Positions 52,717-61,936 of a DNA stretch of 64,000 bases are shown one piece after another. Location of the stretch: NCBI GenBank assembly GCA_944325575.1, contig CALVAR010000004.1:42632-106631 (forward strand), in the 5' to 3' direction. Position 1 is the stretch's first letter. Every line of letters begins with the position of its first letter. A model generated the notes under the pieces. That model was not told the origin of the DNA and did not search any database. It worked only from the letters and a program-made list of their open reading frames with translations. The position numbers and the translations under genes are program-made. Origin of the DNA: Candidatus Gastranaerophilales bacterium. Lineage in GTDB: Bacteria; Cyanobacteriota; Vampirovibrionia; Gastranaerophilales; Gastranaerophilaceae.

Positions 52717-53592
52717 ATGGACGAAAACTATAATGATATTGTAGAAGAATACTTTAGACACAGAAAATACTGCAATTCTCTGGATTGCGCCAAAGTTATT
52801 TTCGAACCTCAAGAAAAAAAAGAATGGTTTTTTGATGAGGGTAAATGGTGCTATTTCAAATTTTTATGCGACGACAATGACTACAGGCTTATAAAAACAG
52901 AATCAAAAGATTTTGACGATACTTGTATTCTAAAAGACATGAGTTATGAAATAAAAATGCTTCTGAGCTTCGTACATCTTCGCAATATTTCATCAATAGA
53001 AAAAGATGTATTTTCTGCTTATGTTAACAGATATGAAAATGCAAAAAAATCAAATCCTTCTCTTACTTTGGAAAAGTTCAATTTTGATATAAAGATGAAG
53101 GAAGAAGAGGAACTGGAAAAATCACAAAAAACAGCAAACAGGATACTTACCGGGTGTCTCGGGTTGATAATTCTTGTAATCATAGCATTTGGAATATTTT
53201 TACTCTCGATGCTTTTTGCCCCATCTGCGGCTGCAAAATCCAAATATACACCGGCTTTTATACAACACTTTGTAATCTGCAGAAATTATTCGGAATCAAA
53301 GTTTAATACGGCATATAACTCAAAAAGCACCTATGAAATAAAAGGATTTGCTCCTGACGGAAGCGGAAAATGTGTTTATGTTGAAACACATACCTGGCAA
53401 AGAGGTACAAACGTTATAACCTGCTATTTTTCACCAAAACAGATGGATGAATACTATAAAGCTATGATAAATCCTGATATTCAGGGATCTGTACTTGTTA
53501 AGGGAATGCCTGTTGTCGGGCAAAATGAAGAGGTTACTTTTTTAAAGTACTTTAATGACCCAAAGACCTGCCAAACTCAGTCCATAAAGTAA
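52717..53592 (+). CDS. Single-pass membrane hypothetical protein
   Basis: 291 aa of unknown function. Residues 1-140 are a charged cytoplasmic-type domain, residues 144-168 are one hydrophobic helix (GLIILVIIAFGIFLLSMLF), and the C-terminal 120 residues form a compact beta-rich domain (YEIKGFAPDGSGKCVYVETHTW). This C-terminal part has several Cys. No signal peptide. It is convergent with the next methyltransferase gene (2 bases between stops). Confidence 0.7.
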   Translation: MDENYNDIVEEYFRHRKYCNSLDCAKVIFEPQEKKEWFFDEGKWCYFKFLCDDNDYRLIKTESKDFDDTCILKDMSYEIKMLLSFVHLRNISSIEKDVFSAYVNRYENAKKSNPSLTLEKFNFDIKMKEEEELEKSQKTANRILTGCLGLIILVIIAFGIFLLSMLFAPSAAAKSKYTPAFIQHFVICRNYSESKFNTAYNSKSTYEIKGFAPDGSGKCVYVETHTWQRGTNVITCYFSPKQMDEYYKAMINPDIQGSVLVKGMPVVGQNEEVTFLKYFNDPKTCQTQSIK

Positions 53593-53594
53593 TG

Positions 53595-54338
53595 CTACTT
53601 TTCTAAAAGCATTTTTATACTTACGGTAGAGAAATTTTTACGGTTGTATTTTTCTTCAAGAATTTTTTGAATGTTTGAAGGAGGCATCTTGGATTTATGC
53701 CAATCCCTAAACTCAAGAATATTAAATTTTGATGACTCTATAAGTTTTTTGTAATCATCATAAAACATTTTATTAAGAAAATCTGTCTCGAATATCCAGC
53801 TGCTGATATCAGAAGCAGACTTTTCATCATAGTTTTTTAAAAGCTGTTCTTTAATCTCTTCTTGAGAATATAAAAGATGAGCCCAGTCATCCAGTTTTAT
53901 ATTATTAAAATTAATGAGTTCCCCGTTTTCTTGTGTATACCATACATGATGCCCTTTATGACACGACCAGATAGGTCCAAGCAAAGCAGAAACTTTTCCG
54001 CCGTCATTCAACAATGAATACATATGTTCAATGCCCGCAGCCAGTCCGTTTACATGTTCAAAAGAATTTGTGGCAATTATGGTATCAAATTTTTCATTAA
54101 TATCAAAATCCAAAATTGAGGCTTGAAATACTTTAAATGCATTACTATGAATACAAGCACCTCTGTACTTTGGGTCAATGCAATACCAGGATTTTACGTT
54201 GAGTGACTGTGTAATCTCATATTTCGTATAGCCGCCTACTTCAAGAACTTTTTTATTCTTAAAAAGATTGTCTTCTATACAACATTCGATATGGTTCTGC
54301 TGCCATACAGGCAGATTTTTATATAATGGTTCTGTCAT
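53595..54338 (-). CDS. SAM-dependent methyltransferase (Methyltransf_11 type)
   Basis: 247-aa enzyme with a Rossmann-like SAM site (VLEVGGYTKYEI, ASILDFDINEKFDTIIATNSFEHV, LNDGGKVSALLGP). The glycine-rich loop is somewhat unusual (VGGYTK). It could act on a glycan or small molecule as part of the surface-polysaccharide region. It starts at ATG 54338; the substrate is unknown. Confidence 0.85.
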   Translation of the reverse strand: MTEPLYKNLPVWQQNHIECCIEDNLFKNKKVLEVGGYTKYEITQSLNVKSWYCIDPKYRGACIHSNAFKVFQASILDFDINEKFDTIIATNSFEHVNGLAAGIEHMYSLLNDGGKVSALLGPIWSCHKGHHVWYTQENGELINFNNIKLDDWAHLLYSQEEIKEQLLKNYDEKSASDISSWIFETDFLNKMFYDDYKKLIESSKFNILEFRDWHKSKMPPSNIQKILEEKYNRKNFSTVSIKMLLEK

Positions 54339-54464
54339 ATTGCAATTTTAACATAAAGGAATTTGAAAAATGAACAATCTGTTTTCTTTCTCGTTTATAA
54401 TCATGTAGGTATGTAGGTGCCTCGGGTTCCTGCAGGAGAATATTACATTTGAGAAGGAGAAAAT

Positions 54465-55211
54465 ATGAAAAAGTATTTATCAGCAGCACTAATCGCAGCG
54501 CTTGTGACAGGTTTTGTTTCTTCAGGGGCACTTAAGGCCACTGCTGACGTTATAGAAAGAGGTTTTGTCTCTGTTTCTACCTCTGCAAATACAGAGCTTC
54601 CGCCTGATGTTGTAGAAATAAGTATTGCCGTACAGACAGAAGATTCAAAATCACTTCAAAAAGCTACGGAAGAAAACAAACAAATCTCGGACAAAGTATA
54701 TGCAGCATTGGAATCTATGATTAATAAAGAAAACGGGGACTTTGTAAAAACTGCAAACTATAGTGCTGCACCTGTATACAACTATAAAAATAACAAAAAA
54801 GATCTTATCAAATACGAAGTATCAAATAATATAATTGTACATACAAAATCCGTTAAAGATGCCGGCAAAATGATTGATAAAGCTATTGCTCTCGGAGCAA
54901 CAAATATCAATGATCTTAATTTTTCAATATCTTCTTACGATAAACAATGCGATGATCTTTTGTCCATTGCTGCAAAAAAAGCATACAAAAGAGCCGGCAT
55001 TCTGGCCTCATCGGCACATAATACTTTAAACGGTATTAAATCTATGAACGGCAGCTGCTCTACCTCAAGTGCAATGCCTCAATACAGACTGATGGCTAAA
55101 AATGTGTCTATGGCAGCATCCGCTGATATGGCAGAAGGAAGTTCCAGCCCGATTCAAGGCGGAGTTATCAAGCTTTATGCCAATTTAAACGCCTCTTATT
55201 TTGTAAAGTAA
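54465..55211 (+). CDS. Exported SIMPL-domain (DUF541) protein
   Basis: 248-aa protein with a signal-type N-terminus (MKKYLSAALIAALVTGFVSSGALKATA). The SIMPL pattern is clear: FVSVSTSANTELPPDVVEISIAV followed by a Ser/Lys-rich helix and VSNNIIVHTKSVKDAGKMIDKAIALGA. These proteins form periplasmic oligomers of uncertain role, sometimes linked to stress. AAGGAGA precedes the ATG. It stands alone between two minus-strand genes. Confidence 0.9.
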   Translation: MKKYLSAALIAALVTGFVSSGALKATADVIERGFVSVSTSANTELPPDVVEISIAVQTEDSKSLQKATEENKQISDKVYAALESMINKENGDFVKTANYSAAPVYNYKNNKKDLIKYEVSNNIIVHTKSVKDAGKMIDKAIALGATNINDLNFSISSYDKQCDDLLSIAAKKAYKRAGILASSAHNTLNGIKSMNGSCSTSSAMPQYRLMAKNVSMAASADMAEGSSSPIQGGVIKLYANLNASYFVK

Positions 55212-55302
55212 ATACTTAATTTTCGAACTCAAACCCAACCGGGTGCAAATGTTCTCATCATAGCACCATATTATCCGTAAATCGATGCAATGACAAAGTT
55301 TA

Positions 55303-56025
55303 TCAAACCTGATTCTTTCTGTCTTGTGCATCGATTTCTTTTTTCCATTGAATATAAAAATAAATTGCCAGTATAAAATATACACACCACATGATAAAAG
55401 TTGCATAAGTCTTTGCACCGTGTAATACAAGATTAAGCCACATTATAGAGGACAAACCGTTAACTATCATCCAGATTATCCACTGTTCTATGCATCTTTT
55501 GACTGTCAAATACATCCCGAATATTGACAGCACGGTAGTAATGCCGTCAAATAGAGGGCTGCTTCCGTTAAAATATTTGATGATTCCTACAGCAATACTG
55601 CACAGGATAATTGCAATAATAAAAAGCAGCAGACGTTCTTTTGTATTCATTCGTTTTTTTACAATTTCTCTTGTTTCTTTTTTTAGATGTCTGCTCCACG
55701 AAAAAATCCCAAAGACCTGCATAGGAAAGTAATAGCACATATAAAGAATTAAATTTCCCCATAAAGCATTTTCAAAAGAAAGCCAGCTGTAACAGCAGGT
55801 GCCGGATAATCCGAAAAAATAGCAGGATATTTTGCCCTTGCCTGCAATTGTGGAATACAAGATTCCGCAAACAGCAGAGATTACAGCAATAATACTGTCT
55901 TTTACAATGATTGCATTTATAAAAATAACGGCAAATACGATAGCAAGAGCAATAACTTCACCACGTTTCCAGCCTTTTAATTCTGCCTTTATAAATGATT
56001 TTATAAATTCCTTAAAATTATTCAC
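55303..56025 (-). CDS. pnuC: PnuC-family nicotinamide riboside transporter
   Basis: 240-aa membrane protein with seven hydrophobic segments, matching PnuC facilitators that import nicotinamide riboside or related vitamins. Characteristic parts are IAGKGKISCYFFGLSGTCCYSW near residue 70 and WIIWMIVNGLSSIMW near the C-terminus. It supplies NAD precursors; nadD is in the window at 8.3 kb, nadR is not. It starts at ATG 56025 and is divergent from the 56070 gene. The vitamin type is not settled by sequence (thiamine- and riboflavin-type relatives exist). Confidence 0.87.
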   Translation of the reverse strand: MNNFKEFIKSFIKAELKGWKRGEVIALAIVFAVIFINAIIVKDSIIAVISAVCGILYSTIAGKGKISCYFFGLSGTCCYSWLSFENALWGNLILYMCYYFPMQVFGIFSWSRHLKKETREIVKKRMNTKERLLLFIIAIILCSIAVGIIKYFNGSSPLFDGITTVLSIFGMYLTVKRCIEQWIIWMIVNGLSSIMWLNLVLHGAKTYATFIMWCVYFILAIYFYIQWKKEIDAQDRKNQV

Positions 56026-56069
56026 CGTTCAATTTACTTTTTAATATGTGTGTTATCTAATTAAGATAG

Positions 56070-57092
56070 ATGAAAATTAAAACTATTACAAATCAAAATT
56101 CCCCGGTTGTATTTAAAGGGCTGTATAACAATAAACTGCTGCTAAAAGGCTTAAAGTTGGCAGCAGATAACGGCACGCTTTTTAATGCGTCCGCATCTTT
56201 TGTTCTTTCTTCAGTGGCAAGACCGTTTGCGATAATGTCCACCCCGAAAACAGATAAAGAAAATAAAAAACTTGCCTGTGCTAAAGCGCTTTCTTCAACT
56301 GCAGTAGGTTATTTGATAATGCTTCTTGCTTCATTACCGGTAGCAAAAGCAGTACGAAAAATAGATAACAATCCGTCCGAATTTTTGAAAAAATCAACTA
56401 TAAAAAATCTGCAGGGTAATGCGAAAAGTCTTACAACATCAAAAATATACTCTTTTGCAACACAGCTGTTTAAACTCGGTATAGGTTTTGTAATTGCTGC
56501 GCCAAAATCAGCACTTACCTGTGCACTGATTCCGGCTGTTATGCTGCTGTTTAAGAATCCTGAGAAAGAGCCGGAAGCAAACAAAGCTAAAAAAACATCC
56601 GGAATAATTTCATTTAAAGGTATTTATAATAATGCGGCAGAATCTCTTGCAAAGGGAATAGGAAAAATTATTGACACAAAACCTCTGCAAAACTTTGTAA
56701 AAAAGCATTATGAAACAAACTATGCCCAGCATATCACATCACTAACAGATACACTGTTAACGCTTGCCTTTGTACAGCAAACAGCAAAAAGCAAAAAAAT
56801 TGAACAAAAACGTAAAAAACCGCTCATATACAATTCTCTTATCTCAACGGGGTTATGTATTGCAGGAGGTTATGCTCTAAACAGTGCAACTGCAAAATCT
56901 ACGGAAAAGTTTATAGATAAATTTAAAAAAATAAATAAAGATTTGCCGGAACTTGAAAAATATGTTGAGGGTATAAAAATAGCAAAACCAGCACTTCTTA
57001 TCGGAGGAATATACTACATTCTTATACCGATAATATCGACATTCCTTGCGGACAGAACGGATACTGTTCACAGACCCAATTTGTTGAAATAG
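56070..57092 (+). CDS. Lineage-specific membrane protein with repeated FKG[LI]YNN motif
   Basis: 340-aa protein with four to five possible membrane helices (FVLSSVARPFAIM, AVGYLIMLLASLPVAKAV, FKLGIGFVIAAP, GLCIAGGYAL, LLIGGIYYILIPII). The sequence FKGLYNN at residue 15 recurs as FKGIYNN near residue 182, and each is followed by a Leu-Ala-rich helix, suggesting an internal duplication. I do not recognise the family. A short terminator follows. It may be an inner-membrane protein. Confidence 0.7.
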   Translation: MKIKTITNQNSPVVFKGLYNNKLLLKGLKLAADNGTLFNASASFVLSSVARPFAIMSTPKTDKENKKLACAKALSSTAVGYLIMLLASLPVAKAVRKIDNNPSEFLKKSTIKNLQGNAKSLTTSKIYSFATQLFKLGIGFVIAAPKSALTCALIPAVMLLFKNPEKEPEANKAKKTSGIISFKGIYNNAAESLAKGIGKIIDTKPLQNFVKKHYETNYAQHITSLTDTLLTLAFVQQTAKSKKIEQKRKKPLIYNSLISTGLCIAGGYALNSATAKSTEKFIDKFKKINKDLPELEKYVEGIKIAKPALLIGGIYYILIPIISTFLADRTDTVHRPNLLK

Positions 57093-57131
57093 AAAAACGG
57101 CTCTTTATGAAATACAAAGAACCGTTTTTTT
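57093..57131. terminator. Bidirectional terminator between convergent genes
   Basis: AACGG-TCTTT and AAAGA-CCGTT form the stem (one bulged C), followed by a T run. It lies between the stops of the 56070 gene and hcp. Confidence 0.85.
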
Positions 57132-57133
57132 GT

Positions 57134-58666
57134 TTATCCTAAAATTTCTTCTAAATCATTCTCCGGTGTTGATAAAGGCTTTATTTTGAATTTATCAACA
57201 AGAATATTCAAAACATTTGGCGAAACAAAAGCCGGCAATGTCGGTCCAAGCCTTATATTTTCTATGCCGAGATAAAGCAGTGTAAGCAATATACACACAG
57301 CCTTTTGTTCATACCACGACAATACAAGAGACAGAGGGAGTTCATTTACGGAACAATTAAACGCCTTAGAAAGTTCTACAGCGACTTTGATTGCAGAGTA
57401 TGCATCATTACATTGCCCCATATCAAGAATCCTTAGTATTCCGTCAATACTGCCCAAATCCATATCGTTAAATCGAAATTTACCGCAAGCAAGAGTCAAT
57501 ACTATGGTGTCATCGGGCGTTTGTTTTACAAATTCGGTATAATAATTGCGCCCCGGTTTTGCTCCGTCGCAGCCGCCCACCAAAAATATATGCCTTATAT
57601 CACCTTTTTTCACGGCATCAATAATTTTGTCGGCAATTGATAGCACGGCTCCATGGCCAAAACCTGTTGTTAAAACATCACCGCCGTTTATACCTGTCAT
57701 TTTCTTATCTTCTTTGTATCCGCCTAACTCAAGAGCCTTTTGTATAACAGGTGTAAAATCCTTATCTTCTCCAATATGTACGGTTCCCGGATATTCCACT
57801 ACTGATGTTGTAAAGACTCTGTCTTTATAGCTGTCTTTTACAGGCATTATACAGTTTGTTGTAAACAAAACAGCCGCAGGAATATTATCAAACTCTTTTT
57901 GCTGATTCTGCCACGCTGTACCAAAATTGCCTTTAAGGTGAGGGTATTTTTTTAGCTCCGGATATGCATGACAGGGCAGCATCTCACCGTGTGTATAAAT
58001 ATTTATACCCTTGTCTTTTGTTTGTTCCAAAAGCAGAGCAAGATCTTTCAAGTCATGTCCGGTAACAACAATAAAGGGGCCTTTTTCTATATTTGTTGTG
58101 ACGGAAACAGGTGTTGGAGTGCCGTATGTTTCTGTATTTGCTTTATCAAGAAGCTCCATACATTTTAAATTAATTTCACCGGTTTTTAAGACAAGAGCCA
58201 GTAATTCGTCAGCTGAGAGGTCTTTTGAAACAGCCTGCAATGCTTCAAAAAAGAAACTGTCAATATCATTGTCTTTGTAGCCAAGAACCCTTGCGTGGTG
58301 TGCATAAGCAGCAATGCCTTTTAACCCGAATAAAATAAGAGATTTTAAACTTCTGATATCTTCGTCACAGTTCCATACGCTTTGAATATCAAAGTCTTTT
58401 TGACCTGTTTTTTGAACTATATTATCAATATCTTCCCGTATATTTTGGGCATCAAAGTTTACATTTGTAATGGTAGTAAAAAGACCTTCTATCAAAAGCT
58501 CCGTATTTTCTTCCGTTTTTGGAAGCGTATTAGCCAGTTTTATTAATGAGCTTGTCAATTCATCCTGAAGATTTGCAACCTCCGGTGTTTTTCCGCAAAC
58601 CCCTGTAACTGTGCAGCCTGTACATTTTGCAGTCTGCTCACATTGAAAACAAAACATTTTATTCAT
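57134..58666 (-). CDS. hcp: Hcp, hybrid cluster protein
   Basis: 510-aa iron-sulfur-oxygen cluster enzyme that reduces nitric oxide or hydroxylamine under anaerobic nitrosative stress. The N-terminal Cys pattern FCFQCEQTAKC...GVCGKT binds the cubane cluster; hybrid-cluster ligands lie in VVTGHDLKDLALLLEQ, TNCIMPVKDSY, GGCDGAKPGRNYY and TLACGKFRF. The length is near the normal 530-550. It starts at ATG 58666 with AGGAG upstream. It is divergent from a Crp/Fnr regulator, with a palindromic operator between, so it is probably controlled by that regulator. Confidence 0.96.
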   Translation of the reverse strand: MNKMFCFQCEQTAKCTGCTVTGVCGKTPEVANLQDELTSSLIKLANTLPKTEENTELLIEGLFTTITNVNFDAQNIREDIDNIVQKTGQKDFDIQSVWNCDEDIRSLKSLILFGLKGIAAYAHHARVLGYKDNDIDSFFFEALQAVSKDLSADELLALVLKTGEINLKCMELLDKANTETYGTPTPVSVTTNIEKGPFIVVTGHDLKDLALLLEQTKDKGINIYTHGEMLPCHAYPELKKYPHLKGNFGTAWQNQQKEFDNIPAAVLFTTNCIMPVKDSYKDRVFTTSVVEYPGTVHIGEDKDFTPVIQKALELGGYKEDKKMTGINGGDVLTTGFGHGAVLSIADKIIDAVKKGDIRHIFLVGGCDGAKPGRNYYTEFVKQTPDDTIVLTLACGKFRFNDMDLGSIDGILRILDMGQCNDAYSAIKVAVELSKAFNCSVNELPLSLVLSWYEQKAVCILLTLLYLGIENIRLGPTLPAFVSPNVLNILVDKFKIKPLSTPENDLEEILG

Positions 58667-58719
58667 AATGATTCTCCTTATGTTGTTTATAGAAGTATAT
58701 TTTGCTAATATAAAAAAGT

Positions 58720-58737
58720 ATGTTGCAATTGCAACAT
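58720..58737. promoter_or_regulatory. Perfect 18-bp palindromic operator between hcp and crp/fnr gene
   Basis: ATGTTGCAATTGCAACAT reads the same on both strands. On the hcp strand one TTGCAA lies 16 bases before TATATT, so the palindrome overlaps the hcp -35 box. It is 25 bases before the regulator start, allowing autoregulation. This position is typical for Crp/Fnr family HcpR-type regulators. Confidence 0.85.
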
Positions 58738-58761
58738 AAAATATAAATTTGAAATTAGTCT

Positions 58762-59385
58762 ATGAATATATTTGATAATATTTCCGAATCTGAAAAGCAC
58801 CTGCTGTACAAATGTGTAAAGGCAGTATTGAAACGCTATAAAAAAGGAGAAATAGTATTTTATGCCGATGAAAATATAGATTCTATCTGTTATGTCATTG
58901 AAGGCAATATAGAACTAACAAAAAATGATTATGACGGCAATGAGATACTGCTAACACGCATAGGTAAGGGAGAAACTTTTGCAGAAACATTTGTATGTGC
59001 AGGAACAAAAAGTATCGTACAGGCAAAATCAATTGATGATACGAAAATTCTTTTTCTGAATTTTCGCAATATTTTGAATATCTGTCCGCAAAACTGTATT
59101 TTTCATAAAAAACTGCTGGAAAATTTAATTAAAATAATTGCACAAAAGAATTTGTTTCTCCAAGACAGGCTGGAAATGTTTTCTCATAAAACATTGAAAG
59201 AAAGAATATTTTATCTGCTGTCAAAATACAAATCAGCCGATAACAGTGTATTTGAAATTCCATATACAAGAGAACAGATGGCGAAATATCTCGGGGTAAA
59301 CAGAAGTGCTCTTTCAAGGGAATTATCAAAAATGAAATCTGAAAAATTACTCGATTTTCACAAGAATTATTTTAAACTGTACTAA
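58762..59385 (+). CDS. Crp/Fnr-family regulator, HcpR-like
   Basis: 207-aa transcription factor with a cyclic-nucleotide-binding-type beta-roll (EIVFYADENIDSICYVIEGNIEL, ...GKGETFAETFV) and a C-terminal winged helix with the recognition motif MAKYLGVNRSALSRELSKM. No FNR-type N-terminal cysteine cluster is seen, so it may sense NO through heme or another ligand as HcpR does. It is divergent from hcp; the perfect palindrome in between is its likely binding site. Few targets can be guessed besides hcp and itself. Confidence 0.92.
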   Translation: MNIFDNISESEKHLLYKCVKAVLKRYKKGEIVFYADENIDSICYVIEGNIELTKNDYDGNEILLTRIGKGETFAETFVCAGTKSIVQAKSIDDTKILFLNFRNILNICPQNCIFHKKLLENLIKIIAQKNLFLQDRLEMFSHKTLKERIFYLLSKYKSADNSVFEIPYTREQMAKYLGVNRSALSRELSKMKSEKLLDFHKNYFKLY

Positions 59386-59484
59386 TATAAATCGTGATTA
59401 TTTGTTAATAAAAGTTCATATATAACAATTTTATTATCAATTATTATCAATGTATATTTTTTATATATATAAGGAATATTTTAT

Positions 59485-60210
59485 ATGGATAATATTGGCA
59501 ATAATTTTTATGTAAAATAGACAAAGACGGATTATAGGATTAATAAAAATTTTTATTATACCTGTCCGGCAGAATCTACGAATGTTATAAATAACATACC
59601 TCCTGTTGATATTGTTATTTCACAGCCGCAAGTAATTATAGGAGATACAGCGGAAATACCTAAATCGGTAATATATAATCCTATTGATAATATTAAATAT
59701 GCAGTTTTAAAATACGGTGACTTTGAATATAAGGTCGAGGACAATAAAGGTATTAACAGAACAAACGCTTCGAACGAAGATGTGTGTCTTGCACTTTATG
59801 CAGAAGCAATAGCGGACGAAATCAGCAATGTCGGAGCCTGTTATACGGGTGTAAAAAAGGCATTTTTATCTGCAGGAATTATAGATAATTATGATGATAT
59901 GCCAAGGGGCGAAGCAAAAGAATCTATAAAATACTTTGATGAGCATCCTGAACAATTTAAAAAAGTAACGGTATCAAAAGAAGAGCTTAAAAATCTGCCG
60001 GCCGGAAAAATAATAGTATTTACAAAGGACGGCGAAGCCGGTCATATATGTGTTACCAACGGTAACGGACAGGGTATGAGCAGTTCTACTGACAATCTGG
60101 GCTGGCTTGATGCAAAAGGCGAAGGGGCAGATTATGTTGTTTATGAACTCACAGACGGATGGAAATATGACCGTGATATAAGAAAACTTGTATTTGATGA
60201 TACAAAATAG
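59485..60210 (+). pseudogene. CHAP/NlpC-like cysteine hydrolase gene with early in-frame amber codon
   Basis: ATG 59485 follows AAGGAA at good spacing and starts MDNIGNNFYVK, then a TAG at 59518-59520. The same frame continues without interruption to 60210, and no ATG, GTG or TTG occurs before GTG 59782. The C-terminal 140 residues look like a CHAP/NlpC-type domain: candidate catalytic Cys in VGACYTGVKKAF, and His in KIIVFTKDGEAGHICVTNG. It may be a recent nonsense mutation, or translation may start at a non-standard codon. Such domains cleave peptidoglycan or amide bonds. TAG is an ordinary stop elsewhere in the window (ispF, HAD gene, TPR gene), so recoding is unlikely. Confidence 0.7.
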
Positions 60211-60256
60211 CAAAAAAAATTTTTTTTAATCCTTTCACTGTACAGGAAGGTGAACA

Positions 60257-60565
60257 ATGAAAGTATTAAAAAACTCTGTCTCTAATGTGTGTTTTTATGG
60301 ACTGGTTCCTAAAAAATCTTACAAAGGACCATTATTAAACTTAACAGATGCTGATAAAACAAAAATAGCAGCCTTGCAAGAAAATATTAACCAAATGGAA
60401 TTAGAACTATATGATCTTAGCAGAATTTATGATCACAAAAAATTACCATCAGAAAAGCTTGATTATATCTGGGGTAAGCAAGAAAGACTAAACCTTACTA
60501 TTATTCGCTTAAAAGAAGATATTAAAGCTATTAAAATGAACAGAATTAAAAAACAGCGAAAATAA
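60257..60565 (+). CDS. Small coiled-coil hypothetical protein
   Basis: 102-aa, basic protein. The N-terminus has VCFYG and SYKGP, resembling the F-K-G motif of other hypothetical proteins here; the rest (residues 35-100) is a charged heptad-like helix, likely a coiled coil. AGGAAGGTGAACA precedes the ATG. Unknown function; plus-strand neighbour of the CHAP-like gene (47 bases upstream). Confidence 0.7.
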   Translation: MKVLKNSVSNVCFYGLVPKKSYKGPLLNLTDADKTKIAALQENINQMELELYDLSRIYDHKKLPSEKLDYIWGKQERLNLTIIRLKEDIKAIKMNRIKKQRK

Positions 60566-60620
60566 AGAAACATATTTTTGTATGATGTAAACTATTAAAA
60601 CGGTATCTTATAATATGTAA

Positions 60621-61907
60621 ATGATTAAAATTAAAGTGCAGTCAAGAATACCGGTATTCGTTTCTGTTTTACTATTTACTATCGCTGTTGTAGTAATTGG
60701 ATTTATTATCAAATATGTGCTTTTTGACTATTCTTTAAGCTATTCTACAAGAAATAACGCCTGGGAATTAATCTTTTTGCTTTTATTTTTTGTGCCGATT
60801 TTTTTTAATTCTTCCACCAGCAAAGATGAATATGTAAGTGACCTTTTAATATCAAATAATACTCTTGAAATTATATATAAAGTAAAAAATAAAGTTGTAG
60901 AAAAAGAAAGAATAGCACTTGATAATATCAAAGGATTTAAAATATCTGCTGTACTAAATAACATGCAGTCAGGAAGAACTAAAGTTTTAAATGCTCAAAT
61001 TACAACTAAAATAAGGCTTAATAATGATGAAGTTATAATGTTTGATAATACAGGAGATACAAAATTAATAGGCTGTCCTTATCAATACATTTTAGACATA
61101 CTAAAAGTATCTTCCAAAATACCAAACTTTTCACTTAAATTGACCGGCAACAGTGAATTTGATCTGGCATATGTGAATTACTTCAAACTTTTTGGCAAAA
61201 AATTACCCTTTATACATTGTATAAAATATCAATTAAAAGCCATACCTAAACCAATAAGAATTACTTTGTGCATTAGTTTAATTTTATTTTTATTTGGTCT
61301 CAGCATGCTTGGATATATGTTTCTGCCGGCAATGCCTCTTACAAAAGAGGAAAAGCAATATTATCAATTATACAATGAAGCAATCGAACTGAAAAAAAGT
61401 AAAAACTATGTTTCTGCAATACAAAAGCTAAACGCAGCACAAAATATAATAGAAACATCATCCGACAGTTATCTTCAAAAAGCATACTGCTATGAATACT
61501 TGAAACAATATGACTCTTGCTTAGCAGAAGCAAAAGAGGGTTTAAAATATGTTGATAAAAAGCCGATATATTATAAAGCAAAGAATTATAAATTTTCAGA
61601 TAATGACAAATTTTTACTAAATAGCGTACTTGGAGATTGCGGATTAAGAAGCAACAATTACAATGAATCTCTTCAAGCATTTTCTTATGTAATTAACAAT
61701 AGTCAATATATGTATACTGATGCGTACTTTAAGCGAGGTAAAGCCTACTACTATCTCGGGCAATATAATCTTGCTTTAGCAGACTTTATAAAACACAAAA
61801 GTATAATCGAAGAATGTCTTAAAAACAGCTGTTCAGTATATAAAGCTAAAAACTTAAATAATATAAATAAATGGATAAATGCATCCACTACAAATATAAA
61901 CAAATAA
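60621..61907 (+). CDS. Membrane protein with PH-like and TPR regions
   Basis: 428 aa. Two membrane helices at about residues 10-33 and 46-62, a cytoplasmic beta-rich domain (about 70-200) resembling bacterial PH-type modules in pattern, a third helix (about 214-237, ITLCISLILFLFGLSMLGYM), then three to four TPR-like helical pairs in the C-terminal 180 residues (YNEAIELKKSKNYVSAIQKL; AYFKRGKAYYYLGQYNLALADF). Domain assignments beyond TPR are tentative. ATG 60621 has no strong ribosome-binding site. Confidence 0.72.
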   Translation: MIKIKVQSRIPVFVSVLLFTIAVVVIGFIIKYVLFDYSLSYSTRNNAWELIFLLLFFVPIFFNSSTSKDEYVSDLLISNNTLEIIYKVKNKVVEKERIALDNIKGFKISAVLNNMQSGRTKVLNAQITTKIRLNNDEVIMFDNTGDTKLIGCPYQYILDILKVSSKIPNFSLKLTGNSEFDLAYVNYFKLFGKKLPFIHCIKYQLKAIPKPIRITLCISLILFLFGLSMLGYMFLPAMPLTKEEKQYYQLYNEAIELKKSKNYVSAIQKLNAAQNIIETSSDSYLQKAYCYEYLKQYDSCLAEAKEGLKYVDKKPIYYKAKNYKFSDNDKFLLNSVLGDCGLRSNNYNESLQAFSYVINNSQYMYTDAYFKRGKAYYYLGQYNLALADFIKHKSIIEECLKNSCSVYKAKNLNNINKWINASTTNINK

Positions 61908-61936
61908 ATTTTTTGTGAAAAAAATTAATCAGAATT

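Noticed and set aside
59485..60210. Recoding of TAG as an amino acid
   Set aside because: TAG ends other genes in the window (ispF, the HAD gene, the large TPR gene), so the codon works as a normal stop, and no recoding machinery is seen.
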